Shown here: positions 32,201 through 40,839 of the stretch, one piece after another
Layout of the letters: every line of letters begins with the position of its first letter
Position numbering within the stretch: the stretch's first letter is position 1
DNA from: Arthrobacter sp. AK04
Lineage (GTDB): Bacteria > Actinomycetota > Actinomycetes > Actinomycetales > Micrococcaceae
DNA: 49,471 bases
Assembly: GCF_021129155.1 (NCBI RefSeq)
Contig: NZ_JAJOMC010000033.1
Location: 1 to 49,471, forward strand
Reading direction: 5' to 3'
The notes under the pieces: model-generated
What the model saw: the letters and a program-made list of their open reading frames with translations, nothing else
What the model was told of the DNA's origin: nothing
Databases searched by the model: none
Program-made: the position numbers and the translations under genes

Positions 32201-33072
32201 AGGCTGACCTTCTGGACGTACTGCTTCATGGTTTCCAGCTGGTACCGGGAGACGTCCCCGGCGTGCTCGTCCTCTGCAAACACACTGGACACCATGACGG
32301 TGTTGTCCTTGTCCAGGAAGCCGATTTCCTTGAGGCCGCCGAAGAACTCGTCCCAGTTCACGTCGCCGTCGCCAATCTTCAGGTGCTGGTGCACGCGGAC
32401 GGGGTTGCCCGGCGGGTTGGTGATGTACCGGAGACCGTGCGAAGCATGGTGGTTCATGGTGTCAGCAACATGGACCAGGCGCAGCTTGTCCCCCGCCGCA
32501 CGCATGATCTCCAGCGGGTCGTTCTTCATATGGAAGCTGTGCGAGGCGACGTAGACCAGGCCCACGTTCTTCGAGTTCAGGCCGCGGATGACGCGGATGG
32601 CGGCCAGCCCCTCCTCGACAAAGTCGTCGGGGTGGGGATCAATGAGCAGGTCGATGCCCTCCCGTTCGATGATCGGCAGGAGTTCCTCCATGGAGCGGTA
32701 GAACGCCCGCTCGGATTCCTCCGCCTTCTCGGGGCGGCCGCTGAACTCGGTGTTCATTGTGCTGACGCCAAGGTCCACGGTGATCTGGATGGCACGCTTC
32801 CAGTACCGGACAGCTGCTTCGCGGGCATCCTCGTCCGGGCCTGACCAACGCAGCACAGGAAGGACGGAGGCGATTTCCACGCCGGCATCCTTGCAGGCCT
32901 TGCTGAGCTGGCCCACCAGTTCATCATCGGCCTTGGGATGGTTGTAGAAGGGAATAAAGTCCGCGTGCGGAGTCATCTGCATGTACTTGTATCCGAGATC
33001 TGCCACCACCCTCGGAAACTCCAGCAGGCTGTGCGAGTGGTGGAACGGGGTGGGGTCAAGCGCGATTTTCAC
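32197..33072 (-). CDS. TIM-barrel sugar isomerase/epimerase, C-glycoside-deglycosidase alpha-subunit-like
   Basis: 291 aa from GTG 33072 (MKIALDPTPF), chosen because GGAG is eight bases upstream; GTG 33081 is the alternative. It is an AP-endonuclease-2/xylose-isomerase-type barrel. Likely metal or catalytic residues lie in NTEFSGRP (Glu109), IDPHPDD (Asp145, His147), VASHSFHM (His178) and VHVADT (His201). The sequence reminds me strongly of the DgpC/CarC proteins, which cleave 3-keto C-glycosides together with a small beta subunit, but this is from memory and no beta subunit is visible. An inosose isomerase is the main alternative. Co-transcribed with the inositol permease. Confidence 0.75.
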   Translation of the reverse strand: MKIALDPTPFHHSHSLLEFPRVVADLGYKYMQMTPHADFIPFYNHPKADDELVGQLSKACKDAGVEIASVLPVLRWSGPDEDAREAAVRYWKRAIQITVDLGVSTMNTEFSGRPEKAEESERAFYRSMEELLPIIEREGIDLLIDPHPDDFVEEGLAAIRVIRGLNSKNVGLVYVASHSFHMKNDPLEIMRAAGDKLRLVHVADTMNHHASHGLRYITNPPGNPVRVHQHLKIGDGDVNWDEFFGGLKEIGFLDKDNTVMVSSVFAEDEHAGDVSRYQLETMKQYVQKVSL

Positions 33073-33107
33073 GTAAAGCACTCCATGGTGGATCAGTAAG
33101 GCTGGAG

Positions 33108-33170
33108 GAGTTTTTGTCCAGATACGCAGGGCTGGCAGGCCTGAAAGTCGGCATATCTGGACAAAAACTC
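33108..33170. repeat. 63-bp inverted-repeat element, copy 2
   Basis: Arms GAGTTTTTGTCCAGATACGC (33108-33127) and complement (33151-33170) match at 19 of 20. It is inverted relative to the copy at 20475-20537 and has the same 63-base length. It lies between iolG and the epimerase gene within one transcription unit, so it would be transcribed as a long hairpin. Confidence 0.85.
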
Positions 33171-33180
33171 CAGCGGGCGA

Positions 33181-34194
33181 CTAGTTGTAGAGGTCCGGCT
33201 TTGAGTTGAGCTGGACCTTCACCTTTTCTCCCGACTTCTGCGCTTCGACGCCGGCCTCGCAGCATGCTGCGGTGGCGTAGCCGTCCCACGCTGTGGGTCC
33301 ACCGATTTCGCCCTTCAGCGCGGCGTCCACCCATGACTGGATCTCGACGTCGTACGCCGCGCCGAAGCGCTCCTCGAATCCCGGGGTGACGTTGCCGCCC
33401 CAGCGGCCGGCGCTGCGGGTGTAAGGGCCCTTGTCGCCGCCAATGCTGACAACACCTTCTTCAAACGACGCCTGGGTTCCAACCTCATAGCCGTACTTGG
33501 CGTTGACGAAGATCTCAACGTCAGCCAGGACGCCTGATTCGGTCTCCAGCAGGACGTGCTGCGGATCGTGCTGGCCGGCCGGGGCGTTCCTGGTGGCCTT
33601 GCCCAGGCGCACCTGGACGCTGGTGATCTCCTCCCCGGTGAAGTAGCGGATGGCATCGAACTCGTGCACCACGGAATCGTTGATCAGCATCTCATTGGTG
33701 AAGCCCGGCGGCGTGGTGGGGTTGCGGTGCTGGTGGTGCAGCATCAGCAGTTCGCCCAGTTCGTTGTTCCGGATGATCTGGCCCAGCGCGGCGTACTCGG
33801 CGTCGAAGCGGCGCATGAAGCCAACCTGGATCCGCTTGCGGCCCAGCTCAACCTCAGCCTGCACGATCTTCCAGGAGGACTGGGCGTCGGGGGTCAGCGG
33901 CTTCTCGCAAAGGATCGGGATGTCCTTGGCGATGGCCTTCAGCAGGATGTCCTCGTGCAGGAAGCCGGGCGTGGCAATGAGTACCGCATTGACGTCGCCG
34001 TTGTTGAGGGCTTCCTCGGCATCGGCAAGCGCGACGGCGCCTGGGATGCCTTCAACGGCCGCCTGGGCACGGGCAAGGTCAACGTCCACGACGGCGGCAA
34101 CCTCGGCTCCGTGGATGCGGGTGTTGAGGCGCTGGATGTGGTCGGCGCCCATGCGCCCGGCGCCGATGACGGCGACGCGGAGTGCTTCAGTCAT
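33181..34194 (-). CDS. iolG: myo-inositol 2-dehydrogenase IolG
   Basis: 337 aa. Oxidises myo-inositol to 2-keto-myo-inositol with NAD. NAD site GAGRMG (11-16), EKP at 97-99 with Lys98, GFMRRFDAEYAAL at 125-137, and the catalytic Asp173/His177 pair in NDSVVHEFDAIRY; numbering and spacing follow the well-studied inositol dehydrogenases. It sits directly downstream of the iolE-like gene in the core operon, which makes it the best candidate for the true IolG among the five paralogues here. ATG 34194 has AAGGAA upstream. Confidence 0.88.
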   Translation of the reverse strand: MTEALRVAVIGAGRMGADHIQRLNTRIHGAEVAAVVDVDLARAQAAVEGIPGAVALADAEEALNNGDVNAVLIATPGFLHEDILLKAIAKDIPILCEKPLTPDAQSSWKIVQAEVELGRKRIQVGFMRRFDAEYAALGQIIRNNELGELLMLHHQHRNPTTPPGFTNEMLINDSVVHEFDAIRYFTGEEITSVQVRLGKATRNAPAGQHDPQHVLLETESGVLADVEIFVNAKYGYEVGTQASFEEGVVSIGGDKGPYTRSAGRWGGNVTPGFEERFGAAYDVEIQSWVDAALKGEIGGPTAWDGYATAACCEAGVEAQKSGEKVKVQLNSKPDLYN

Positions 34195-34243
34195 TGTTTC
34201 GTTCCTTCAGGGTCTATTACGGATGCGGGCGGTGTGGTTGTCA

Positions 34244-35155
34244 TCAGTTGACGGTGGTCCGGGAACCGCAGGACAACAGGTAGTTGCGGGTGCGCTTGGC
34301 AATGGGCATGGGCACATCGAAAGCGACCGGATACATGTCCTGTTCCACGATGCCGAAGATGGGCCGGTTGAGGGCCTCCACTGCTTCGATGACGGCACGC
34401 AAATCGGGAAGCCCGTTCGGCGGCTCGGTCATGACGCCGGCCAGGTTGGCTGCGGCCCACGTCATGTTTTCCTCATTGACTTGTTTGAGGATCTCCGGGT
34501 TGATCTGCTTCAGGTGCAGGTAGCCAATCCTGTCGGGGTAGTTCTTGATCAGCTCAAGGCTGGACGCTCCGCAGTACTCGGCGTGGCCCGTGTCCAGGCA
34601 CAGGTTCAGGTACTTCGCATCCGTTGCGGCCAGGAGGGTTTCAATGTCTTCCTGGGCGCCAACATGGGAGTCCGCGTGGGAGTGGAACTGCTGCTTCAGG
34701 CCGAAGTCCTCCAGCAGGGTCTTGCCCAGGCGGTTGTGGCCGGCGAACAGGTCGCTCCAGGCTTTGTCGCTGAGTTCGCCGCTCTCCACGGCCTCCCCGG
34801 TGACGTCGTCGCGCCACATGGCCGGGATGACCACAATGTGCTCGCCACCCATGGCCGCCGTCAGTTCGGCTACCTTGCGTGCAGGCTCCCAGGCGGTTTC
34901 CCACTGGTCCAGCCCGCGGTGGAAGGCGGTGAACACCGTGCCCGCGGTGACCTTGAGGTCACGCTGCTTCAGTTCCTCGGCCAGCCGTGCCGGGTCGGTG
35001 GGCAGGTAGCCGTACGGGCCCAGCTCGATCCACTTGTAGCCGGACTCGGCCACCTCGTCCAGGAACCGTTCCCAGGGCGTCTGCTTGGGGTCATCCGCGA
35101 ACCAGACTCCCCAGGAGTCCGGCGCCGTGCCGATGATCAGCTTGTTCTCAGTCAT
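34244..35155 (-). CDS. iolE: Inosose dehydratase-like TIM-barrel protein (IolE candidate)
   Basis: 303 aa from ATG 35155, preferred to 35161 because AAGGA is six bases upstream. Xylose-isomerase-like barrel opening with GTAPDSWGVWFADDPKQTPW. Candidate metal ligands are His158/His160 (FHSHAD), Asp188 and His191 (LDTGHAEY), His214 (YLHLKQ) and Glu271 (IVEQDMYP). The pathway needs an inosose dehydratase and this is the only barrel protein in the core iolC-D-A-G operon, so IolE is inferred from place and fold. A keto-inositol isomerase (IolI) is the alternative. Confidence 0.72.
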   Translation of the reverse strand: MTENKLIIGTAPDSWGVWFADDPKQTPWERFLDEVAESGYKWIELGPYGYLPTDPARLAEELKQRDLKVTAGTVFTAFHRGLDQWETAWEPARKVAELTAAMGGEHIVVIPAMWRDDVTGEAVESGELSDKAWSDLFAGHNRLGKTLLEDFGLKQQFHSHADSHVGAQEDIETLLAATDAKYLNLCLDTGHAEYCGASSLELIKNYPDRIGYLHLKQINPEILKQVNEENMTWAAANLAGVMTEPPNGLPDLRAVIEAVEALNRPIFGIVEQDMYPVAFDVPMPIAKRTRNYLLSCGSRTTVN

Positions 35156-35170
35156 TGCCATTCCTTCTCA

Positions 35171-35228
35171 TCGATTGCTCCGCAGGTGCCGTTTTGGACG
35201 CTCAAAACGGCAGTTACGGAGCAGTCGA
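35171..35228. terminator. 58-bp near-perfect palindrome between iolA and iolE
   Basis: TCGATTGCTCCG (35171-35182) pairs with CGGAGCAGTCGA (35217-35228) with one mismatch, and inside it TGCCGTTTT (35187-35195) pairs with AAAACGGCA (35204-35212). It could partly terminate or process the core iol transcript. Confidence 0.65.
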
Positions 35229-35246
35229 TGGTGGGTAGTCGGGTCG

Positions 35247-36758
35247 CTAGTTGGACGGGAAGTTGTAGGAGGCGCCGGAGGCGTGGGTGGGTTCGGGCCA
35301 GCGGGAGGTGATGACCTTGCCGCGGGTGTAGAAGGAGACGCCTTCGGGGCCGTAGATGTGCTTGTCCCCGAAGAGGGAGTTTTTCCAGCCGCCGAAGGAG
35401 TGGTAAGCCACCGGGACGGGCAGGGGCACGTTGATCCCGATCATGCCTACCGTGACGGAGCGCTGGAACTTCCGGGCGTGGGCGCCGGAGGAGGTGAAGA
35501 TGGCGGTGCCGTTGCCGTACGGGTTGGCGTTGATCAGCGCGATGCCGTCTTCAAGGGTATCCACGCGGACCACCACGAGGACGGGGCCGAAGATCTCCTC
35601 GGTGTAGGCGGTCATTTCGGTCTTCACGTGGTCGATGACGGTGGGGCCTACCCAGAAGCCGTCTTCGTGGCCGGGGACCACCAGGTCGCGGCCGTCCACC
35701 ACCATGGCGGCGCCTGCCTGTTCGGCTTCGGTGACGATCCGTACGATGCGTTCCTTGGAGGCGGGGGTGATTACCGGGCCCATTTCGGCGTCGGGGGCGG
35801 TGCCGTTGTTGACCTTGACGGCCAGGGCGCGCTCTTCGACCTTCTTGACGATGAGGTCCGCGGCGTCCCCGACGGCGACGGCGACGGAGATGGCCATGCA
35901 GCGTTCCCCGGCGGAGCCGAAGGCGGCGGCGGCGAGGTGGTCGGCGGCGTTGTCCAGATCGGCGTCGGGCATCACGATGGCGTGGTTCTTCGCCCCGCCC
36001 AGGGCCTGGACGCGCTTGCCGTGCTTGGTGGCGGTTTCGTGGACGTACTGGGCGATCGGGGTGGAGCCGACGAAGGAGATGCCGTCCACGTCAGGGTGTG
36101 TCAGGAGCCCGTCCACCGTTTCTTTGTCGCCGTGCAGGACCTGGAACACACCGTCGGGCAGGCCTGCCTGCTTCCAGAGCTTGGCCAGCAGCATGGAGGC
36201 GGACGGGTCGCGCTCGGAGGGCTTGAGGATGAACGCATTGCCGGTGGCGATGGCCATCGGTGCCATCCACAGCGGCACCATCACCGGGAAGTTGAACGGC
36301 GTGATGCCGGCAACCACGCCGAGGGGCTCGCGGAAGTTGAAGACATCAATTCCCGTGGAGACCTGGTCCGAGTAGTCGCCCTTGAGGAGCGTGGGGATGC
36401 CGCACGCGTACTCGATGACTTCCAGGCCGCGGCCGATTTCACCCTTGGCATCGGAGAGGACCTTGCCGTGCTCGGCGGTGACCAGCTGGGCGAGCTCGTC
36501 CACGTGGGAGGCCACCAGTTCGCGGAATTTGAAGAGCACGGCGGTGCGCTTGGCCAGGGAGATGTCGCCCCAGGTATCGGCGGCCTTGCGGGCAGCGGCG
36601 ACGGTGGTGTCCAGGTCGGCCCGGTTGGCCAGGCGCAGCTGTGCGGACACGGCGCCGGTGGCCGGGTTGTAGACGGATGTGGTGCGGTCACCCTCGCCGG
36701 CGCTTTCGGCGCCGTTGATGAAGTGGTTGATGGTGGAGGTCTCGGTTGCAACAGTCAT
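35247..36758 (-). CDS. iolA: Methylmalonate/malonate-semialdehyde dehydrogenase (CoA-acylating)
   Basis: 503 aa, aldehyde dehydrogenase superfamily. Converts malonic semialdehyde to acetyl-CoA and CO2 with NAD and CoA. Nucleophile Cys287 is in GSAGERCMAIS. The usual general-base Glu region reads LGGAKNHAIV with Asn258, the hallmark of the CoA-dependent MMSDH group. GITPFNFPVMVPLWM (151-165) and YGNGTAIFTSSG are also typical. ATG 36758. It lies 45 bases downstream of iolD and is followed by a large palindrome before iolE. The same enzyme (MmsA) serves valine breakdown in other contexts. Confidence 0.95.
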   Translation of the reverse strand: MTVATETSTINHFINGAESAGEGDRTTSVYNPATGAVSAQLRLANRADLDTTVAAARKAADTWGDISLAKRTAVLFKFRELVASHVDELAQLVTAEHGKVLSDAKGEIGRGLEVIEYACGIPTLLKGDYSDQVSTGIDVFNFREPLGVVAGITPFNFPVMVPLWMAPMAIATGNAFILKPSERDPSASMLLAKLWKQAGLPDGVFQVLHGDKETVDGLLTHPDVDGISFVGSTPIAQYVHETATKHGKRVQALGGAKNHAIVMPDADLDNAADHLAAAAFGSAGERCMAISVAVAVGDAADLIVKKVEERALAVKVNNGTAPDAEMGPVITPASKERIVRIVTEAEQAGAAMVVDGRDLVVPGHEDGFWVGPTVIDHVKTEMTAYTEEIFGPVLVVVRVDTLEDGIALINANPYGNGTAIFTSSGAHARKFQRSVTVGMIGINVPLPVPVAYHSFGGWKNSLFGDKHIYGPEGVSFYTRGKVITSRWPEPTHASGASYNFPSN

Positions 36759-36803
36759 GGCGACTCTTCCTTGAGTTGTAAGCGTTCGGGTGTCGAAGGG
36801 GAA

Positions 36804-38789
36804 TCAGCCGAGCAGCTTGCGCTGGCGGGCCTTGTGGTCGGTGTAGGTCTGGAAAGCCGCTTTCGTGGAGTCCAGTTCGGAGACCTGGGAGACGGGAACG
36901 TCCCACCACGACTCTGAACTGGGGGCGTCCAGGAGCGGGTCGGATTCGACGTGGATCAGGATGGGACCTGTGCCTTCAGGGGCGGCCTTGGCGTCGCGGA
37001 TGGCCTGCTCGAGTTCGGCGATGACCTTGTCCCCCGGTTCAATCCGGATGACCTTCACGCCCAGGGACTCGGCGTTCAAGGCGAGGTCCACGGGCAGGGT
37101 TTCACCGTCGTCGAAGCTGTGCTGCTCTTCGTCCAGCGTCCGGTACTGGGTGCCAAACCGCTGTGACCCCAGGGATTCGGACAGCGAACCGATGGAGGCG
37201 TAGCCGTGGTTCTGGATCAGGACAACAATCAGTTTGATCCGTTCGGCGACGGCGGTGACCAGTTCGGTGTGCATCATCAGGTAGGAGCCGTCCCCTACCA
37301 TCACGACGACGTCCCTTACGTCCGCACGGCCGTCGCCGGCCGCCGTCGTACTTGCTGCGGCCTCAGCCAGGGCGGCACGCTTGACGCCCAGGCCGCCGGG
37401 GATTTCGTAGCCCATGCAGGAGTACGCGTATTCCACGTGGTAGCCGAACGGGTCGCGGACACGCCACATTTTGTGCAGGTCCCCGGGCAGCGAACCCGCT
37501 GCGCAGATCACCACGTCGCGGGCATCCATTGCCCGGCTGGTGGCGCCGATGATCTCGTTCTGCGCCGGCAGCGGCGTGTGCCGGGTGTCAAAGGCCTCGT
37601 CCACGGTGGCGTCCCAGCGCTTCTTCTCGGCCGCGATTTTCTGCTCCAGGTCCGCGCCCACGCGGTAGCCGCCCAGGGCCTGGTTCAGCTTGACCAGCGC
37701 CTTCCGGGCGTCGGCCACGATGGGCAGCGTGCTGCCGTGCTTGTAGGCGTCGATCGGGGCGACGTTGATGTTGATGAAACGCACGTCCGGGTTCTGGAAC
37801 GCGGTGCGGGATGCGGTGGTGAAGTCCTCGTAGCGCGTGCCGATGCCTATGATCAGGTCCGCCTCGGCAGCGATGGCGTTGGCCGCCGTCGTGCCCGTGG
37901 AACCAATGGCTCCGAGGGAGTGCTTGTGGTCCCACGGCAGGACGCCAACGCCGGCCTGGGTGTTGCCCACCGGGATGCCGGTCAGTTCCACGAACTTCGC
38001 GAGTTCCTCGTTGGCGTAGGCGTAGAGAACGCCGCCACCGGCGATGATCAGCGGCCGTTTGGCAGCACGGATGGCCTCGGCGGCGCGGGCGATGTCGTCG
38101 TCGTCCGCGTCCGGGCGGCGGATCCGCCACTCGCGCTCTGCCAGGAACTCCGCAGGGACGTCGAAGGCCTCCGCCTGGACGTCCTGCGGCAGCGAGATGG
38201 TCACGGCGCCGGTCTCCGCAGGATCCGTGAGGACACGGAGGCCGTGGTGGAACGCGGAGAACAGCTGCTCCGGGCGGGAGACGCGGTCAAAGAACTTGGA
38301 CAGCGGCCGGAACGCGTCATTGACGGTGATGTCGTAGGCGTAGGGCTGTTCGAGCTGCTGCAGCACCGGGTCCGCGGCGCGGGTGGCAAAAGTGTCGCTG
38401 GGCAGCAGCAGCACCGGCAGCCTGTTCGTCGTTGCCAGGGCCGCGCCGGTCAGCAGGTTGGAGGACCCTGGTCCGATGGACGTGCTGATGGCGAAGGTCT
38501 GGCGGCGGCGGGTGTGCCGTGCGTAGCCCACGGCCTGGTGCGCCTGGGCCTGCTCGTTCCGGCCCTGGTAATACGGCATGATGGCCGGGTCCAGCTGCTG
38601 GTACTGCTTCAGGGCCTGGCCCACGCCGGCGACGTTCCCGTGACCGAAGATGCCGAAAGTTCCCGGAATCAGCCGCTCACGGTACTCAACCCCGCCAATG
38701 GAGTCCACCGTGTACTGCTTCGAAAGGTATTCCACCACGGCCTGGGCGACCGTCATTCTGCGGGTGGCAGTTCCTGATGATGTTCCCAT
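36804..38789 (-). CDS. iolD: 3D-(3,5/4)-trihydroxycyclohexane-1,2-dione acylhydrolase IolD
   Basis: 661 aa, thiamin-diphosphate enzyme that opens the diketone ring to 5-deoxy-glucuronate. N-terminal PYR domain (TVAQAVVEYLSKQY, GIFGHGNVAGVGQAL, SIGPGSSNLLTGAALAT), central domain about 220-360, and C-terminal PP domain with MVGDGSYLMMHTELVTAVAERIKLIVVLIQN, the GDGxxx-N ThDP-Mg motif. Length and domain order are standard for IolD. ATG 38789 is seven bases after the aldolase stop. Core operon member. Confidence 0.96.
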   Translation of the reverse strand: MGTSSGTATRRMTVAQAVVEYLSKQYTVDSIGGVEYRERLIPGTFGIFGHGNVAGVGQALKQYQQLDPAIMPYYQGRNEQAQAHQAVGYARHTRRRQTFAISTSIGPGSSNLLTGAALATTNRLPVLLLPSDTFATRAADPVLQQLEQPYAYDITVNDAFRPLSKFFDRVSRPEQLFSAFHHGLRVLTDPAETGAVTISLPQDVQAEAFDVPAEFLAEREWRIRRPDADDDDIARAAEAIRAAKRPLIIAGGGVLYAYANEELAKFVELTGIPVGNTQAGVGVLPWDHKHSLGAIGSTGTTAANAIAAEADLIIGIGTRYEDFTTASRTAFQNPDVRFININVAPIDAYKHGSTLPIVADARKALVKLNQALGGYRVGADLEQKIAAEKKRWDATVDEAFDTRHTPLPAQNEIIGATSRAMDARDVVICAAGSLPGDLHKMWRVRDPFGYHVEYAYSCMGYEIPGGLGVKRAALAEAAASTTAAGDGRADVRDVVVMVGDGSYLMMHTELVTAVAERIKLIVVLIQNHGYASIGSLSESLGSQRFGTQYRTLDEEQHSFDDGETLPVDLALNAESLGVKVIRIEPGDKVIAELEQAIRDAKAAPEGTGPILIHVESDPLLDAPSSESWWDVPVSQVSELDSTKAAFQTYTDHKARQRKLLG

Positions 38790-38796
38790 GGGGAGG

Positions 38797-39747
38797 CTAC
38801 TCCGATACTTCTTCGGTTCGGTTTGGGGTGGTGTGGTTCAGCAGTGAGGCGGCGGTGGCCACGGCGCCGGCAACATCGCCGTCCGCCGGGTACAGGAGCG
38901 TGCGGCCAACAGTGAGGCCCTGCACTCCGGGCAGCGCGAGAGCTGCCTGCCAGCTGGCGAAAACCTCGTCCTGGCTGCTGTCCGGATCCCCGCCCAGCAG
39001 GACGGTGGGCATGGTGGTGGCCGCCATGACCCGTTCCATGTCCGCCACGACGGGAAGCTTCATCCAGGTGTAGGCGCTGGTGGATCCCAGGCCCTCGGCG
39101 ATCGCGATCGACTTAATCACCGCGTCCGTAGACAGGTCGTTCCGGACCCTGCCGTTCTCGCGGACCGACAGGAAGGGTTCCACCATGGCGATCAGTTTGC
39201 GCTCAGCCAGCGAATCGATGGCCCTGGCAGTGGCCTCAAGGGTGGCAACGGTGTCCGGGTCCCCGAGGCAGATGCGGGTGAGCATCTTGCCGCCGTCGGC
39301 ACCGAGTGCTTCCAGCGCGGCTGCCGTATGGCCGGTGAAGCGATCGTCGAATTCGTTGACTAGGCCGGCGAGCCCGCCGCGGTTCATCGAGCCGAAAACG
39401 AGCTTGCCTTCCAGCGCACCCAGCAGCAGCAGGTCGTCCATGATGTCCGGCGACGCAAGCACGCCATCCACGTCCGGGTTCGCCAGGGCGACCTGCAGCC
39501 GGTCAAGGAGCTGCCGCCGGTCTGCCATGGCCACCGGGTCATTGCCGACGGCCAGGGCGCCGCGGGCGGGATGGTCGGCAGCGACAATGAAGTTCTGCCG
39601 TCCATACTTCAGGCCGGGGTGGCGGCGCCGCGTCTTGGCTGCCCGGGCAATGGCGTCCGGATCCTCAAGCCTGATGGTGCTCAGGTGGGCGTAGCGGCGC
39701 GGGTCGTCGTCCAGCGCATTGTTCGAGGCCAGTGGCGTGAGGGTCAC
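38797..39747 (-). CDS. Class I-like aldolase, Cgl0158-type (IolJ function)
   Basis: 316 aa (beta/alpha)8 barrel. Relatives sit beside iolC in corynebacterial inositol clusters. Segments NFIVAADHPARGAL, DGVLASPDIMDDLLLLGALEGKLVFGSMNRGG, MLTRICLGD and AYTWMKLPVVADMERVM contain candidate Schiff-base Lys (WMKLPVV) and an acidic neighbour. By position it should cleave 6-phospho-5-dehydro-2-deoxy-D-gluconate to DHAP and malonic semialdehyde, replacing the class II aldolase IolJ of Bacillus. Its ATG overlaps the iolC stop by four bases. Confidence 0.85.
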   Translation of the reverse strand: MTLTPLASNNALDDDPRRYAHLSTIRLEDPDAIARAAKTRRRHPGLKYGRQNFIVAADHPARGALAVGNDPVAMADRRQLLDRLQVALANPDVDGVLASPDIMDDLLLLGALEGKLVFGSMNRGGLAGLVNEFDDRFTGHTAAALEALGADGGKMLTRICLGDPDTVATLEATARAIDSLAERKLIAMVEPFLSVRENGRVRNDLSTDAVIKSIAIAEGLGSTSAYTWMKLPVVADMERVMAATTMPTVLLGGDPDSSQDEVFASWQAALALPGVQGLTVGRTLLYPADGDVAGAVATAASLLNHTTPNRTEEVSE

Positions 39748-40745
39748 AGTGCTGCTCCTTCGGTGGCAAACTGGCCGGGCACCAGGCGGCCGCGCTCCGC
39801 CAGCAGCGAGGTGACCTCATCCGGCGTCGGCATGGCGTCGGCGCAGGAAAGGCGCGAGGCGACGATTGCGCCGGCGGCGTTTGCATAGTCCAGGACCTGG
39901 GCGAGCGGCCAGCCGGACAGCAGTCCGTGACAGAAGGCGCCGCCGAAGGAATCGCCGGCACCGAGGCCGTTGAGGGTCTCCACCGGGACGGGGGCGGAGA
40001 CTACGCGCTCAGTGCGGGTTTTCGCCATGACGCCTTCGGGGCCAAGCTTGACTACGGCGATCTCGACGCCCGCGGCCAGCAGGCGGTCGGCCTGCTCATC
40101 GGGGGTTCCCTCCCCTACCGCCACGGCGCATTCCTTGTCGTTGCCGATGGCGACGGTGACGTGCGGCAGGATCTTGGCCACCTCGGCCCGCGCTTCCTCT
40201 TCAGATGCCCAGAACATGGGCCGGTAGTCGAGGTCAAGGATGGTGAACTGGCCTTCTTTGAGGCCAGTCCGGGCACGGGCCTCGTGTGCCGTGATGTGGG
40301 CTCCCCTGCTGGGCTCCTGGCAGAGGCCGGTCACCGTGGACCAGAAGATTCCCGCGCTGCGGATGGCGTCCAGGTCCAGCTCTTCGGCCCTGACCTGCAG
40401 ATCCGGGGCAGTGGGAAAGCGTCCGTAGAAGTACAGCGGGAAATTCTCTGGAGGTTGGATGGCGCAGAAGGTGGCCGGCGTCTGGAGGCCCTGGACCGGG
40501 ATGACGAAGGAATCGTCCACCCCGAATTTCTTGAGTTCGCGGTGCAGGTAGGTGCCGAAGGGGTCGTCACCGGTGCGGGTAATGACCCCCGTACGGCGGC
40601 CGTGCCTGGCAGCGGCTACTGCGACGTTGGACGGCGATCCGCCAAGGTACTTGCCGAAGGACGTGACGTCCTCCAGGCCAACCCCGATGTCATTCGGGTA
40701 AATATCAACGCTGATGCGCCCGATCGTGAGCAGTTCGTGGGTCAC
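39744..40745 (-). CDS. iolC: 5-dehydro-2-deoxygluconokinase IolC
   Basis: 333 aa, PfkB/ribokinase family. Phosphorylates 5-dehydro-2-deoxy-D-gluconate at C6. Signature 1 GGSPSNVAVAAARHG at 35-49 and signature 2 LNGLGAGDSFGGAF with GAGD at 262-265, catalytic Asp265. GTG 40745 (MTHELLTIGRISVDIYP) is preferred because the fold begins there; the frame reaches 40784 but offers no better ribosome site. No DUF2090 C-terminal fusion is present. First gene of the core operon, with its own operator and promoter. Confidence 0.93.
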   Translation of the reverse strand: MTHELLTIGRISVDIYPNDIGVGLEDVTSFGKYLGGSPSNVAVAAARHGRRTGVITRTGDDPFGTYLHRELKKFGVDDSFVIPVQGLQTPATFCAIQPPENFPLYFYGRFPTAPDLQVRAEELDLDAIRSAGIFWSTVTGLCQEPSRGAHITAHEARARTGLKEGQFTILDLDYRPMFWASEEEARAEVAKILPHVTVAIGNDKECAVAVGEGTPDEQADRLLAAGVEIAVVKLGPEGVMAKTRTERVVSAPVPVETLNGLGAGDSFGGAFCHGLLSGWPLAQVLDYANAAGAIVASRLSCADAMPTPDEVTSLLAERGRLVPGQFATEGAAL

Positions 40746-40839
40746 GGTGTTGCGGACCTTTCTCGTTTGAACTCTGTACCTCAACAGCTAGAGCTCCGGT
40801 GCCTTGGCTGGCCCTGCCATGAGCGGGGTCACATCCACT

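Noticed and set aside
35085..36917. Long plus-strand open frame (about 610 codons) opposite iolA
   Set aside because: It mirrors iolA, is full of Gly/Val/His repeats typical of antisense frames in high-GC genes, and has no ribosome site or family motif. Similar frames opposite iolD, sucC, IolG, GH15 and the alcohol dehydrogenase were rejected for the same reason.
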